Notes under the pieces: generated by a model
The model's database searches: none
Told to the model about the DNA's origin: nothing
Seen by the model: only the letters and a program-made list of their open reading frames with translations
NCBI RefSeq assembly: GCF_024172125.1
Contig: NZ_JAMZEA010000007.1
Coordinates: forward strand, 372,001-436,000
Source of the DNA: Actinomadura rupiterrae
Lineage (GTDB): Bacteria; Actinomycetota; Actinomycetes; Streptosporangiales; Streptosporangiaceae
Reading direction: 5' to 3'
Length of the DNA: 64,000 nucleotides
Position numbers and translations under genes: made by a program
Shown here: one piece after another, positions 7,809 through 16,116 of the stretch
How the letters are laid out: each line of letters begins with the position of its first letter
Position numbering within the stretch: position 1 is the first letter of the stretch

Positions 7809-8608
7809 AGGGCGGCCTCTTCCGGCTCGGTCAGCTCGGCCCGGACGGCGCGCCGGGCCGTCCTCGCGTTCGATCCCGCGCGGGCCCAGGGGGTCAGCAG
7901 CCGCTGGACGAGCAGGAGCAGCACGTCCGCGACCAGCGCCAGCGCGATGATCAGCGCGATGCCGACCACGATCGGGGTGGTGAAGTCGCGGTTGAAGCCG
8001 TCGGTGAACAGCTCGCCGAGGCCGCCGACGCCGATCAGCGCGCCGACCGAGACGAGGCTGATGTTGGAGACCGTCGCGACCCGCAGGCCCGCCATCACCA
8101 CCGGCACGGCGATCGGCAGCTCGACCTGGACGAGCCGGCGCAGCGTGCCGAAGCCCATCGCGGTGGCGGCCTGCCGGACGTGCTCGGGCACCGAGTCCAT
8201 GCCGTCCACCACGGCGGGGACCAGCACCGACAGGGTGTAGAGGGTGAGCGGGATGATCACGGTGGTGCGGGTCAGGCCGGTGAAGGCGACCAGCACGACG
8301 AACAGCGCGATCGCCGGGATGGCGTAGAGCACGCTGGTGAGCCCGACGACCGGCGCGTACAGCCAGCGGTAGCGGGCGCAGAGCAGCCCGACCGGCAGCG
8401 AGACGGCCAGGCCGAGCAGGACCGGGACGATCGACAGGACCAGGTGGTCGTTGAGGTGCTGGGTGATGATGTCGGAGTTGCGGCCGATCCAGTCCCAGCG
8501 GACCAGCGGCTCCCCGTCGTCCCCGACCGCGAGCGCGCGGCCGGACGCGAGCCCGCCGCCGGTCCCGAGCCCGCCGCCCGGCAGGAGCGGGGCGAGGTGC
8601 GCGCTCAC
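7805..8608 (-). CDS. ABC transporter permease, OpuC/quaternary-amine type (second subunit)
   Basis: A 267-residue paralogue of the neighbouring permease. It carries the coupling motif RQAATAMGFGTLRRLVQVELPIAVP and SVGALIGVGGLGELFTDGF, with about six hydrophobic segments. It has a longer N-terminus than its partner, including a glycine-rich stretch before WDWIGRNSDIITQHL. The start is a GTG that overlaps the ATPase stop in a GTGA quartet, so the two genes are translationally coupled. The C-terminus is basic and probably cytoplasmic. Confidence 0.88.
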   Translation of the reverse strand: MSAHLAPLLPGGGLGTGGGLASGRALAVGDDGEPLVRWDWIGRNSDIITQHLNDHLVLSIVPVLLGLAVSLPVGLLCARYRWLYAPVVGLTSVLYAIPAIALFVVLVAFTGLTRTTVIIPLTLYTLSVLVPAVVDGMDSVPEHVRQAATAMGFGTLRRLVQVELPIAVPVVMAGLRVATVSNISLVSVGALIGVGGLGELFTDGFNRDFTTPIVVGIALIIALALVADVLLLLVQRLLTPWARAGSNARTARRAVRAELTEPEEAAL

Positions 8609-9579
8609 CGCTCGCCCGCCGCCGCGGCCCCGCCGCCCTGGGCGGAACCGGTTCCGGTCGCGGACTCCGCTCCGGCCGCAGTACCGGTTCCGGTCGCGGA
8701 TTCCGCTCCGGTCGCGGACTCGGCTTCGGCGGCGGCCTCCGCGTCGAGCTGCTGGACGAACCGGAGCCGCCGGATGCCGCGCTCCCCGCCGAGGAAGTCG
8801 CGGACGAAGTCGTTGGCGGGCTCGGCGAGCAGCTCCTCGGGGGTGGCGTACTGCGCGAGGACGCCGCCGACCTGGAAGACCGCGATGCGGTGGCCGAGCT
8901 TCACGGCCTCGTCGATGTCGTGGGTGACGAAGACGATCGTCTTCTCCAGGTCGTTCTGCAGCCGGAGGAACTCGTCCTGCAGCTGGGTGCGGACGATGGG
9001 GTCGACCGCGCTGAACGGCTCGTCCATCAGCATGATCGGGGGGTCGGCGGCGAGCGCGCGGGCGACGCCGACGCGCTGCTGCTGGCCGCCGGACAGCTGG
9101 GCGGGGTAGCGCTTGGCGAGGCCGGTGTCGAGGCCGACCCGCTCCATCAGTTCCAACGCGCGGGCGCGGGCCTGCTTCTTGTCCTGGTGGAGCAGGTAGG
9201 GCACGGTGGCGATGTTGTCGATGATCGTGCGGTGCGGGAAGAGCCCGCCCTGCTGGATGACGTAGCCGATGCCGCGGCGCAGCGTGGGCGGGTCGACCTG
9301 GCGGATGTCGCGGCCGTCGACGGTGATCGTCCCGGTGGTCGGGTCGATCATCCGGTTGACCATGCGGAGGGTGGTGGTCTTGCCGCAGCCGGACGGTCCG
9401 ACGAGCACGGTGATGCGTCCGGCCGGGATCTCCAGGTCGAGGTCGTGCACGGCGACCGTGCCGTCCGGATAGCGCTTCGTCACGCCCGTGAAGGTGATCA
9501 AACGAGTCACGTCCTCTTGGGGCGCCGCGACGACGCCGTTCCGCTCGCTGACATTTGGGTGATCGGTACCGGCATCCAC
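8605..9579 (-). CDS. ABC transporter ATP-binding protein, ProV/OpuCA type
   Basis: A 324-residue ATPase that energises the transporter. Walker A is GPSGCGKTT, the signature is LSGGQQQR, Walker B is IMLMDEP, and the H-loop is FVTHD. DEAVKLGHRIAVFQVG is typical of the glycine-betaine family. There is no CBS pair at the C-terminus; instead the last 50 or so residues are a low-complexity Ala/Glu/Ser/Thr/Gly tail with repeated ESATG units. First gene of the operon, divergent from the MIO-lyase homologue across about 100 bp. The N-terminal 25 residues are poorly conserved in character, and an in-frame GTG at 9510 is an alternative start. Confidence 0.9.
   Translation of the reverse strand: MDAGTDHPNVSERNGVVAAPQEDVTRLITFTGVTKRYPDGTVAVHDLDLEIPAGRITVLVGPSGCGKTTTLRMVNRMIDPTTGTITVDGRDIRQVDPPTLRRGIGYVIQQGGLFPHRTIIDNIATVPYLLHQDKKQARARALELMERVGLDTGLAKRYPAQLSGGQQQRVGVARALAADPPIMLMDEPFSAVDPIVRTQLQDEFLRLQNDLEKTIVFVTHDIDEAVKLGHRIAVFQVGGVLAQYATPEELLAEPANDFVRDFLGGERGIRRLRFVQQLDAEAAAEAESATGAESATGTGTAAGAESATGTGSAQGGGAAAAGER
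8647..8711. repeat. 29-bp direct repeat in the ATPase C-terminal tail
   Basis: Two copies, at 8647-8675 and 8683-8711, differ at one position, with a partial third copy just after. They encode the repeated ESATG tail of the ATPase and look like recent slippage in a tail with little constraint. Confidence 0.75.
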
Positions 9580-9681
9580 CCAACCTTAGACAACCGACAA
9601 TCTCCGGTACCGCTCCGGCCAGGTCAACCCGTTATCTATCGATGTTACCGACCTGAAAACACGAGAAAGGGGCGCAGCGCC

Positions 9682-11193
9682 GTGACGCACAGCCGTATCG
9701 AGCTTGACGGGACGTCCCTCACCTGCGATCTGGTGGCCCGCGCGGCCCGCGGGGACGTGATGATCGCCATATCCGACGCGGGCCGCAAGCAGGCCCGGGA
9801 AGCCTGGACGACCGTCCGGCGGGTGGCCGAGCGGCGGCCGGTCTACGGCCGGACGACCGGGGTCGGCGCGAACCGGGCGGTCGAGGTCGAGTGGGAGGAC
9901 GCGGACGCGCACGGCCTGCGGCTGATGCGCAGCCACGCGGCCGGGGCCGGTCCGCTGGCGAGACCCGAGGTGGTGCGGGCGATGCTGGTCGTCCGGGCGA
10001 ACCAGATCGCGGCGGGCGGCTCGGGCGTGGATCCGGGCGTCCTGACGGCCCTCGCGGACGCGCTGAACCTGGGCGTGCTGCCGCCCGTCCCGGTGTACGG
10101 GGCGATCGGCACCGGGGACCTGACCGCGATGGCGTCCACGGCGCTGTGCCTGATCGGCGAGCGGAACTGGCTGGACGGCGGGCTGGACGGCGGCGGCGAG
10201 GCCGATCCGGACGCCGGGGTGGCGCGCGGCCCGCACTTCCCGCTCAGCTCGGCGGACGCGCTGGGCTTCATGAGCTCGAACGCCGCGACGCTGGGCGAGG
10301 CGGCGCTGGCGGTGACCGATCTGCGGGAGGCGCTGGACGCGTCGGTGGTGATCGCTGCGCTGTCGCTGCTGGCCGTGCGGGGGTCGCGGGAGCCGTACGC
10401 GCCCGCGGTGCACCGGGGGCAGCCCGTCCAGGGCGAGGTGGCGGCGGCGGTGCGGAGCCTGCTGGCCTACGAGCACGACACCCCGGCGCGCATCCAGGAC
10501 CCGTACGGATACCGGGCGTTTCCGCAGGTCCATGGCCCTGCCGTGGAGGCGGCGCGGCACGCCGAGGCGACGGTCACGCGGGTGATCAACAGCGCGGCGG
10601 AGAACCCGCTGGTGGACGTCCCGGACGCGGAGGTCTGGCACAACGGCAACTTCCACACCGCCGGGACGGGCCTGGCGCTGGACGCGGCGCGGCTGGCGCT
10701 GTTCCAGACCGGGGCGCTGTCGGCGGCGCGGCTGGGCACGCTGACCGAGCCGTCCTTCACCGGGCTGCGGCCGTTCCAGGCGAACGCGGAGGCGGCCTCG
10801 GGGATCATGATCCTGGAGTACGTGGCGCACTCGGCGCTCGCGGACGTCCGGCGGCACGCGGCCCCGGCGGCGCTCGGCAGCGCGGTGCTGTCGCGGGGCG
10901 TGGAGGAGCACGCGGGCTTCGCGACGCAGTCGGCGCGGGCGACGGGCGAGGCGGTCGCGGCGTACCGGATCGGGCTGGCGTGCGAGCTGGTCGCGGCCGT
11001 GCGGGCGCTGCGGATGCAGGGGCGCGCCCCGTCCGGCGGGGCCCTCCGCGCGGCCTACGAGCGCGCCGCGGCCGTCCTCCCCGAGGACGTGGCCGACCGC
11101 CCCCTGGACGCCGACATCGCCATAGCCGCCGACCTGCTCCCGGAGCTCGCCCGCCTCTACCCCGCCTCCGACGAGCCCCGCCGCGCCGAATGA
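9682..11193 (+). CDS. Divergent HAL/PAL-family (MIO-type) protein with altered cofactor triad
   Basis: A 503-residue homologue of aromatic amino acid ammonia-lyases. Conserved: Tyr in VYGRTTGVG, His in MRSHAAGAGP, the DPYGYRAFPQVHG segment with Tyr and Arg, HNGNFH, and Glu in VEEHAGF. Altered: the segment that forms the MIO electrophile reads GAIGTGDLTAMAS, placing Gly-Thr-Gly where HutH has Cys-Ser-Gly, and the usual LLNGT reads FMSSNAA, replacing the MIO-contacting Asn by Ser. The enzyme may use a threonine-derived cofactor or none, or may act on a different substrate. GTG start with AAAGGGG upstream. It is divergent from the quaternary-amine-type transporter, which may supply its substrate. 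Family certain, reaction unknown. Confidence 0.85.
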   Translation: MTHSRIELDGTSLTCDLVARAARGDVMIAISDAGRKQAREAWTTVRRVAERRPVYGRTTGVGANRAVEVEWEDADAHGLRLMRSHAAGAGPLARPEVVRAMLVVRANQIAAGGSGVDPGVLTALADALNLGVLPPVPVYGAIGTGDLTAMASTALCLIGERNWLDGGLDGGGEADPDAGVARGPHFPLSSADALGFMSSNAATLGEAALAVTDLREALDASVVIAALSLLAVRGSREPYAPAVHRGQPVQGEVAAAVRSLLAYEHDTPARIQDPYGYRAFPQVHGPAVEAARHAEATVTRVINSAAENPLVDVPDAEVWHNGNFHTAGTGLALDAARLALFQTGALSAARLGTLTEPSFTGLRPFQANAEAASGIMILEYVAHSALADVRRHAAPAALGSAVLSRGVEEHAGFATQSARATGEAVAAYRIGLACELVAAVRALRMQGRAPSGGALRAAYERAAAVLPEDVADRPLDADIAIAADLLPELARLYPASDEPRRAE

Positions 11194-11254
11194 CCGGCCC
11201 AGCCCAGGCGGAGGGCTGCCAGAGGAGCGGCTCAGGGCGAAGCGGCAGGGCGGC

Positions 11255-12253
11255 TCAGAGCAGGGTGGAGGGGCGGACGATCAGCTCGGGTTCGCGGACG
11301 ACGCGGCGCTTGCGGGACTTGCCGTCGATGACGTCCACGACGAGCCGGACGGCGGCGTGCACGATGCCGTCGATGTCCCAGTCGACCGTGGTCAGCGGCG
11401 GGGTGAGCAGCGCGGACATGGGGTGGCTGTCGTAGCCGCAGACGGCCAGGTCGCCGGGCACGGACAGGCCCAGCTCCCGCGTCGCGGCGTAGACGGCGTA
11501 GGCGATCGTGTCGGAGAAGCAGAACACCGCCGACGGACGGTCCGGGCCCGCCAGGACGCGGACGGCGACCTCGGTCACCTCGGCCGGGGACGGCGGCGCG
11601 ACCACCACCTCGACGGCCAGGCCGAGCCGGTCGGCCTCGGCGTTGACGTGCACGTCGGCGGGCCGGTCGGGGGTGCTGGCGCGGGTCGGGGTGAACACCG
11701 CGACCCGCCGGTGGCCGAGGTCGCGCAGGTGCTCCAGGGCGAGCGTGACGCCGCGCCGGTTGTCGAAGACGACCTCGCCCTGGGCCTTGCCGCCGTGCAG
11801 GGCGTCCCCGATGGAGACGACCGGGAGGGTCTCGGCGAGGTCGGACCAGAGCGCGGCGGCGGGGTCGAGCGGCTGCACGATCAGGCCGTCCACCCGCTGG
11901 TCGCGCAGCCGCCGGGCGAGCGCCAGCTCGCGCTCGGGGTCGCCGCCGGCGTCCACGATCAGGGCGTAGCGGTCGCGGGCGAGCAGCGCGCGGCCGATCC
12001 CGACGGCGAGGGACTGCTGCCAGTAGTCCTCCAGGGAGCCGCAGAGCAGCCCGACCATGTCGGTGCGGCCGCTGGCCAGGGCGCGGGCGATCGGGTGCGC
12101 CTCGTAGCCGAGCTCCTCGGCGGCGGCGCGGACCCGCTCCTGGGTCTCCCCGGAGGTCTGGATGCCGCGCAGCGCGTAGGACACCGCGGCGGGTGAGAGG
12201 CCGGTCGCCTGCGCGACCTCCCGGATGGTCGCGCGCTTCCGCCTGTCGCTCAC
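11255..12253 (-). CDS. LacI-family transcriptional regulator
   Basis: A 332-residue regulator. The N-terminal helix-turn-helix TIREVAQATGLSPAAVSYALRG and hinge are followed by a periplasmic-binding-protein-like effector domain (MVGLLCGSLEDYW, VDGLIVQPLDP, CFSDTIAYAVY, VCGYDSHPMSALLTPPLTTVD). It is divergent from the amidohydrolase/dioxygenase pair, with three operator-like dodecamers between them, so it most likely represses that pair and perhaps itself. The GTG start is preferred; a TTG three codons earlier is the alternative. The effector is not evident. Confidence 0.9.
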   Translation of the reverse strand: MSDRRKRATIREVAQATGLSPAAVSYALRGIQTSGETQERVRAAAEELGYEAHPIARALASGRTDMVGLLCGSLEDYWQQSLAVGIGRALLARDRYALIVDAGGDPERELALARRLRDQRVDGLIVQPLDPAAALWSDLAETLPVVSIGDALHGGKAQGEVVFDNRRGVTLALEHLRDLGHRRVAVFTPTRASTPDRPADVHVNAEADRLGLAVEVVVAPPSPAEVTEVAVRVLAGPDRPSAVFCFSDTIAYAVYAATRELGLSVPGDLAVCGYDSHPMSALLTPPLTTVDWDIDGIVHAAVRLVVDVIDGKSRKRRVVREPELIVRPSTLL

Positions 12254-12314
12254 GCCCCCCAACCCTAGACGGTCGGGACGGCGGTTCCCGGCGCGCGCTT
12301 GACGCGGCGCCTCC

Positions 12315-12352
12315 TGAACCGGTTCACTGAAACGGTTAACTGATGCGGTTCA
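12315..12352. promoter_or_regulatory. Three phased LacI-type operators
   Basis: Three 12-bp sites lie head to tail with an exact 13-bp period: TGAACCGGTTCA (12315-12326, a perfect palindrome), TGAAACGGTTAA (12328-12339) and TGATGCGGTTCA (12341-12352). All keep the central CGGTT typical of LacI-family half-sites. The last one ends 14 bp before the amidohydrolase GTG and abuts its AGGGGG ribosome binding site. Confidence 0.75.
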
Positions 12353-12366
12353 GTAGGGGGCGGCGA

Positions 12367-13269
12367 GTGTCGGGGGTGGACGTCCACCAGCACCTCTGGG
12401 GGGCGCCCCTGCGTGCCGCGCTGCGCGCGCGGTCCGCCCCGCCGCGCCTGGACGGCTGGACCCTCCACCTCGACGGCGAGCCCCCGTACGAGGTGGATCC
12501 GCATGATCACGACGTGTCGCTGCGGGCCGCGCTCGTCCGCGCGGACGGTCTCGATCTCGCCCTGGTGTCACTGTCCTCACCGCTCGGCGCCGAACTGCTG
12601 CCCCCCGACGAGGCGCGTCCGCTTCTGGACGCCTACCACGACGGCGCGGCGGCGCTGCCGGAGCCGTTCCGGGCCTGGGCCGCCGCCTGCGTCACCGAGA
12701 TCGACGCGGACGCGCTGGCCAAGGAGCTGGATCGCGGGTTCGTCGGGCTCCAGCTTCCCGCGAACGCGCTGCTGGACGCCACCGGTTACGAGCGTTGCGC
12801 GCCGCTGCTGGCCGTCCTGGAGGAACGCGGGCTGCCGCTGTTCGTCCATCCCGGCCCTGCCGCTAAGGCCGAAGGACCTGCGTGGTGGGCGGCCGTCGTC
12901 CCCTATGTGGGGCAGATGCACGCCGCCTGGTACGCGTTCCGCGCGTTCGGACGGCCCGCCTTCCCGCGCCTGCGCGTCTGCTTCGCACTGCTTTCCGGCC
13001 TGGCCCCCCTGCACGGCGAACGGGTCATGGCGCGCGGGGGCGGACGCGGCGAAATCGACCGGGACGCGTTCGTCGAGACGTCCTCCTACGGGCCGCGCGC
13101 TACCGACGCCATCGTGCGCGCGCTCGGCGTGGACGTCGTCCTGCACGGCAGCGACCGTCCCTATGCGGAACCGCAAGAGCTCGGCCTCGGCGAGGCCGCC
13201 CGCCACGCCTTCCGCGTGGCCAACCCGTACCGACTACTCAACGGAGAGGAGCGAACCCATGCCGTCTGA
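12367..13269 (+). CDS. Amidohydrolase-superfamily protein (amidohydrolase_2 type)
   Basis: A 300-residue TIM-barrel amidohydrolase. The N-terminal VDVHQHLWG gives the HxH metal pair, LPLFVHPGPA the next His, and the C-terminal VLHGSDRPY the metal-binding Asp region, as in the ACMSD/amidohydrolase_2 group of decarboxylases and hydrolases. The GTG start follows AGGGGGCGGCGA; the ATG at 12343 lies inside an operator and is less likely. It overlaps the cysteine dioxygenase gene by 11 bp, so the two are translationally coupled and probably act in one pathway. Substrate unknown. Confidence 0.8.
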   Translation: MSGVDVHQHLWGAPLRAALRARSAPPRLDGWTLHLDGEPPYEVDPHDHDVSLRAALVRADGLDLALVSLSSPLGAELLPPDEARPLLDAYHDGAAALPEPFRAWAAACVTEIDADALAKELDRGFVGLQLPANALLDATGYERCAPLLAVLEERGLPLFVHPGPAAKAEGPAWWAAVVPYVGQMHAAWYAFRAFGRPAFPRLRVCFALLSGLAPLHGERVMARGGGRGEIDRDAFVETSSYGPRATDAIVRALGVDVVLHGSDRPYAEPQELGLGEAARHAFRVANPYRLLNGEERTHAV

Positions 13270-13816
13270 CGCCGTTCTCATCGAGGGCAACTCCTGTAAC
13301 GAGCTTTCCACGGCAGCCGAGCGGCCGCCTTTGCCGGCGCTGCCCGCGCGTGCGCTGGACAAGCGCGAACTGCTCGGGCTGGTGGACGGCCTGGCCGACC
13401 GGCCCGAGCTGTGGCGGCAGCACGTCGCCTTCTCCGACGAGGAACGCCACTACGCCTCCCTCTACCGGGACGAGTACGTGGACGTCTGGCTGCTGTGCTG
13501 GACGCCGGAGAACGACACGGGCTGGCACGACCACGACGTGTCGTCCGGCGCCGTCCACGTGGTGGCAGGCGAGCTGGAGGAGTGCAACCCGCGCATCGGC
13601 GGCGAGCACGTGCGCGTGCGCGTCGGCGAGGGCGCCTCGTTCTCGTTCGGGCCCGAGCACATCCACCGCCTCGTGGGGGCGGCCAAGTCGAGCGTGTCGA
13701 TCCACGCCTACTCGCCGCCGCTGTGGAGGCTGGGCCAGTACTCGATCACCGACGACGGCGTGATGCGCCGGATCTCCGTCAGCTACGCGGACGAACTCCG
13801 TCCGCTGGAGAACTGA
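13259..13816 (+). CDS. Cysteine dioxygenase-type cupin
   Basis: A 185-residue non-haem iron cupin of the cysteine dioxygenase family, which oxidises cysteine, or a related thiol, to the sulfinate. The metal ligands are visible as WHDHD (two His) and EHIHRL (third His). SIHAYSPPL holds the Tyr that in the mammalian enzyme cross-links to Cys; the partner position is Gly here, as in most bacterial members. Arg in LYRDEYVDVWL fits the carboxylate anchor. The start overlaps the amidohydrolase stop and has GGAGAGGAG upstream. The stop overlaps the convergent membrane-protein gene by 38 bp. Confidence 0.85.
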   Translation: MPSDAVLIEGNSCNELSTAAERPPLPALPARALDKRELLGLVDGLADRPELWRQHVAFSDEERHYASLYRDEYVDVWLLCWTPENDTGWHDHDVSSGAVHVVAGELEECNPRIGGEHVRVRVGEGASFSFGPEHIHRLVGAAKSSVSIHAYSPPLWRLGQYSITDDGVMRRISVSYADELRPLEN

Positions 13817-14969
13817 CCCGGTCCGCGGGCTTCTTCAGCTGATCGGTGCCCGCGCACACGAGGACGGCTACGAGGAAGGCCACTGCGGCGCTTCTGAGGA
13901 GCCCGGCCTCGTAGTAGGCGTCCGTGGCGGCGCGGAGGGCCGCATAGCCCGCCGCGCCGCCGACGCCTGCCGCCAAAGCCAGCTGTCCGCACCACAAGAC
14001 GACTCGTCCGCGCTCCTGGCCTCGGAGCGTTTCCCTTAGCGTGAGGACGACCGCCGCCCCGCACACTGCCAATCCGCCCGCTGCGGACAGCAGGGCTAGG
14101 CCGAAGTTCACTCCGTACCGGATGGGCAAGGCCGGGATGAAGAACAGGACCAGCCCCCACGTCAACCCGGCCGTCACAGTACGGACGGCCAGTCCGGGGT
14201 CTCCGCGCTCTCCGTATCGGGCGGCCCCCACGCGCGCGCACACGAGGACGGCCAGGGCGACGAGTGCCGAGGGCAGGCGTCCGGGCAGGTGGCCGAGGTT
14301 GTAGAGCAGGGCGGTGTCGTAGACGGTCAGGACGAGGTGGCCCAGCGCCCACGTGGAGACGCCGAACGCCAGCAACCCGGCGACGCCCAGACGGCGTTCG
14401 GCCTGGATGTCGCGGCGGGTCGTCCAGCCGATCCACAGGGGCGTGACGGCCGCCGAGGCCACCCTGATCGCGATGTCGGCCGCGGTGTACGGGTTGTGGA
14501 AGTCCCACTCGACCAGGCAGAACACGGTCGTGTAAACGGCCGAGGCGGCCCACAGGGGCAGGCCGTCCAGCAGGCGCCGGTACCAGCGGACGGACAGCCA
14601 CCGCAGCACGGTCGCATACGCCAGCAGGACGAACGGCAGCTCAAGGAACGCCTGGACGCGCAGCACCGACGGCCCCAGCACGGACGGCTCGGGGAAGTGC
14701 GCGGCGAAGGACCGCATGGTCGGGCCGTCCGCCAGATCGAACCATCCGGTCGGCAGGTAGGGCGCGATGAACGACGTGCTGCCGCCGTGCTCGCGCAGGA
14801 CGTAGACCGTGAACAGCACCTGGTTGGCGTAGACGAGCCCGGCCACCAGGACCAGGCCCGCCGCCGGGTGCACCACCCAGGCCCGCCATGACCGCCTGGC
14901 CGGGCTTGATCCGCTTGCCTGCCTCGATCCGCTTGCCTGCCTTGGCCGCCTCAGCTGGGGGCGTCCCAT
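13779..14969 (-). CDS. Multi-pass membrane protein of unknown function
   Basis: A 396-residue integral membrane protein with roughly nine to ten hydrophobic segments, for example AGLVLVAGLVYANQVLF, LPFVLLAYATVLRWL and SAALVALAVLVCARV-like stretches. It has a basic N-terminus containing the repeated SGSRQ unit. I do not recognise a family or a catalytic motif. It sits 4 bp downstream of the rhomboid gene in transcription order, so the two may be co-expressed. Its 3' end overlaps the convergent dioxygenase gene. Confidence 0.7.
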   Translation of the reverse strand: MGRPQLRRPRQASGSRQASGSSPARRSWRAWVVHPAAGLVLVAGLVYANQVLFTVYVLREHGGSTSFIAPYLPTGWFDLADGPTMRSFAAHFPEPSVLGPSVLRVQAFLELPFVLLAYATVLRWLSVRWYRRLLDGLPLWAASAVYTTVFCLVEWDFHNPYTAADIAIRVASAAVTPLWIGWTTRRDIQAERRLGVAGLLAFGVSTWALGHLVLTVYDTALLYNLGHLPGRLPSALVALAVLVCARVGAARYGERGDPGLAVRTVTAGLTWGLVLFFIPALPIRYGVNFGLALLSAAGGLAVCGAAVVLTLRETLRGQERGRVVLWCGQLALAAGVGGAAGYAALRAATDAYYEAGLLRSAAVAFLVAVLVCAGTDQLKKPADRVSSPADGVRPRS

Positions 14970-14973
14970 CAGG

Positions 14974-16002
14974 TCAGGTGAGCGTGGACGACTTGATGGC
15001 GACGAGCGCCAGGAGCAGGACGAGCAACGCGCTACCGGCCGCCGCCTGGACCAGGACGCGCCGGGTCTTTGGCGCGTAAGCGAAGGCCAGCGCGATGGCG
15101 CCGCCGGTCAGGAAGCCGCCGAGATGCCCCTGCCAGGACGTGAACCCGGCGGAGACCACCAGCCAGACGATCACGTAGAGGGTCTGCTGGTTGACCGCGC
15201 GCATGTCGTGGCCGAGGCGGCGGCTGAACACCCAGTAGGACGCGGCCAGGCCGAACACCGCGCCGGACGCGCCGATCGCCCCGGTCGAGGGTGCGATCAG
15301 GAACACCAGCACCGAGCTGCCCAGCGCCGAGAGCAGGTAGAGCGCCGCGTAGCGGGCCCAGCCGAGCATCTCCTCGGCGCGCCGGCCGAGAGTCCAGACC
15401 CACCACATGTTCAGCGCGATGTGCAGGACCCCGAAGCCGCTGCCGGGCGGCTGGTGCAGGAACGCGGCGGTGATCAGCCGGTACCACTCGCCGTGCGCGA
15501 TGCCGATCTGCGTCCAGCCGGGCGGGACGCCGGAACCGTCGTCCACGAAGAGCTTGCCGCCGGGCGCGCGCAGGCCCGTGCCGAGCGCGTCGAGCTTGTC
15601 GACGATGCCGGGGGCCGCGAGCTCCAGCAGGTAGCCGAGCACGCACAGCCCGATGATCGTGTAGCTGACCCAGGGCGTGGCGCCGGCGCGCCCGCCGAAG
15701 ACCGACCGGGCCTGCCGGATGCTCCGGTTCCCCTCGCGGACGCACTCGACGCACTGCTGCCCGACGGCCGCGTCCCGCAGGCAGTCGGGGCAGGCGTACC
15801 GGTCGCACCGGACGCAGCGCACCCAGGTCTCGCGCTTCGGATGCCGGAAGCACGTCGGGTTCTCAGGCGGCGTCCCGGAGGCGGCCTCCGGCGTGGTTCC
15901 GGTCTGGGTCTCGTCCGGGGTTCCGGTCGCGGGCCGCGCCGGTGCCTGCGCCGCTGTCGGGGGCTGTTCCGGGGTCTGCGCCGGGGGCTCGGCGGTGGTC
16001 AT
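14974..16002 (-). CDS. Rhomboid-family intramembrane serine protease with N-terminal zinc finger
   Basis: A 342-residue protein. Residues 1-50 are a Pro/Thr/Ala-rich tail. Residues about 50-90 form a B-box-like zinc finger (CFRH, CVRCDRYACPDCL, CVEC). Six or more membrane helices follow. The rhomboid residues are all visible: HIALNMWW, catalytic Ser in GASGAVFGL, and catalytic His in WQGHLGGFLTGG. It should cleave transmembrane substrates within the bilayer. This zinc-finger layout is common in actinobacterial rhomboids. ATG with GGAG upstream; it heads a two-gene unit with the membrane protein downstream. Confidence 0.92.
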   Translation of the reverse strand: MTTAEPPAQTPEQPPTAAQAPARPATGTPDETQTGTTPEAASGTPPENPTCFRHPKRETWVRCVRCDRYACPDCLRDAAVGQQCVECVREGNRSIRQARSVFGGRAGATPWVSYTIIGLCVLGYLLELAAPGIVDKLDALGTGLRAPGGKLFVDDGSGVPPGWTQIGIAHGEWYRLITAAFLHQPPGSGFGVLHIALNMWWVWTLGRRAEEMLGWARYAALYLLSALGSSVLVFLIAPSTGAIGASGAVFGLAASYWVFSRRLGHDMRAVNQQTLYVIVWLVVSAGFTSWQGHLGGFLTGGAIALAFAYAPKTRRVLVQAAAGSALLVLLLALVAIKSSTLT

Positions 16003-16116
16003 CGGGGCTCCGTTCGGGGGCTGGAGCCGCCGATCATAGCCACCGGAAACGACACCCGTGGCAGATCGGGATCGCTAGGATGCGCAACGACAAATACGAA
16101 CAATGGTGGTTAATCG

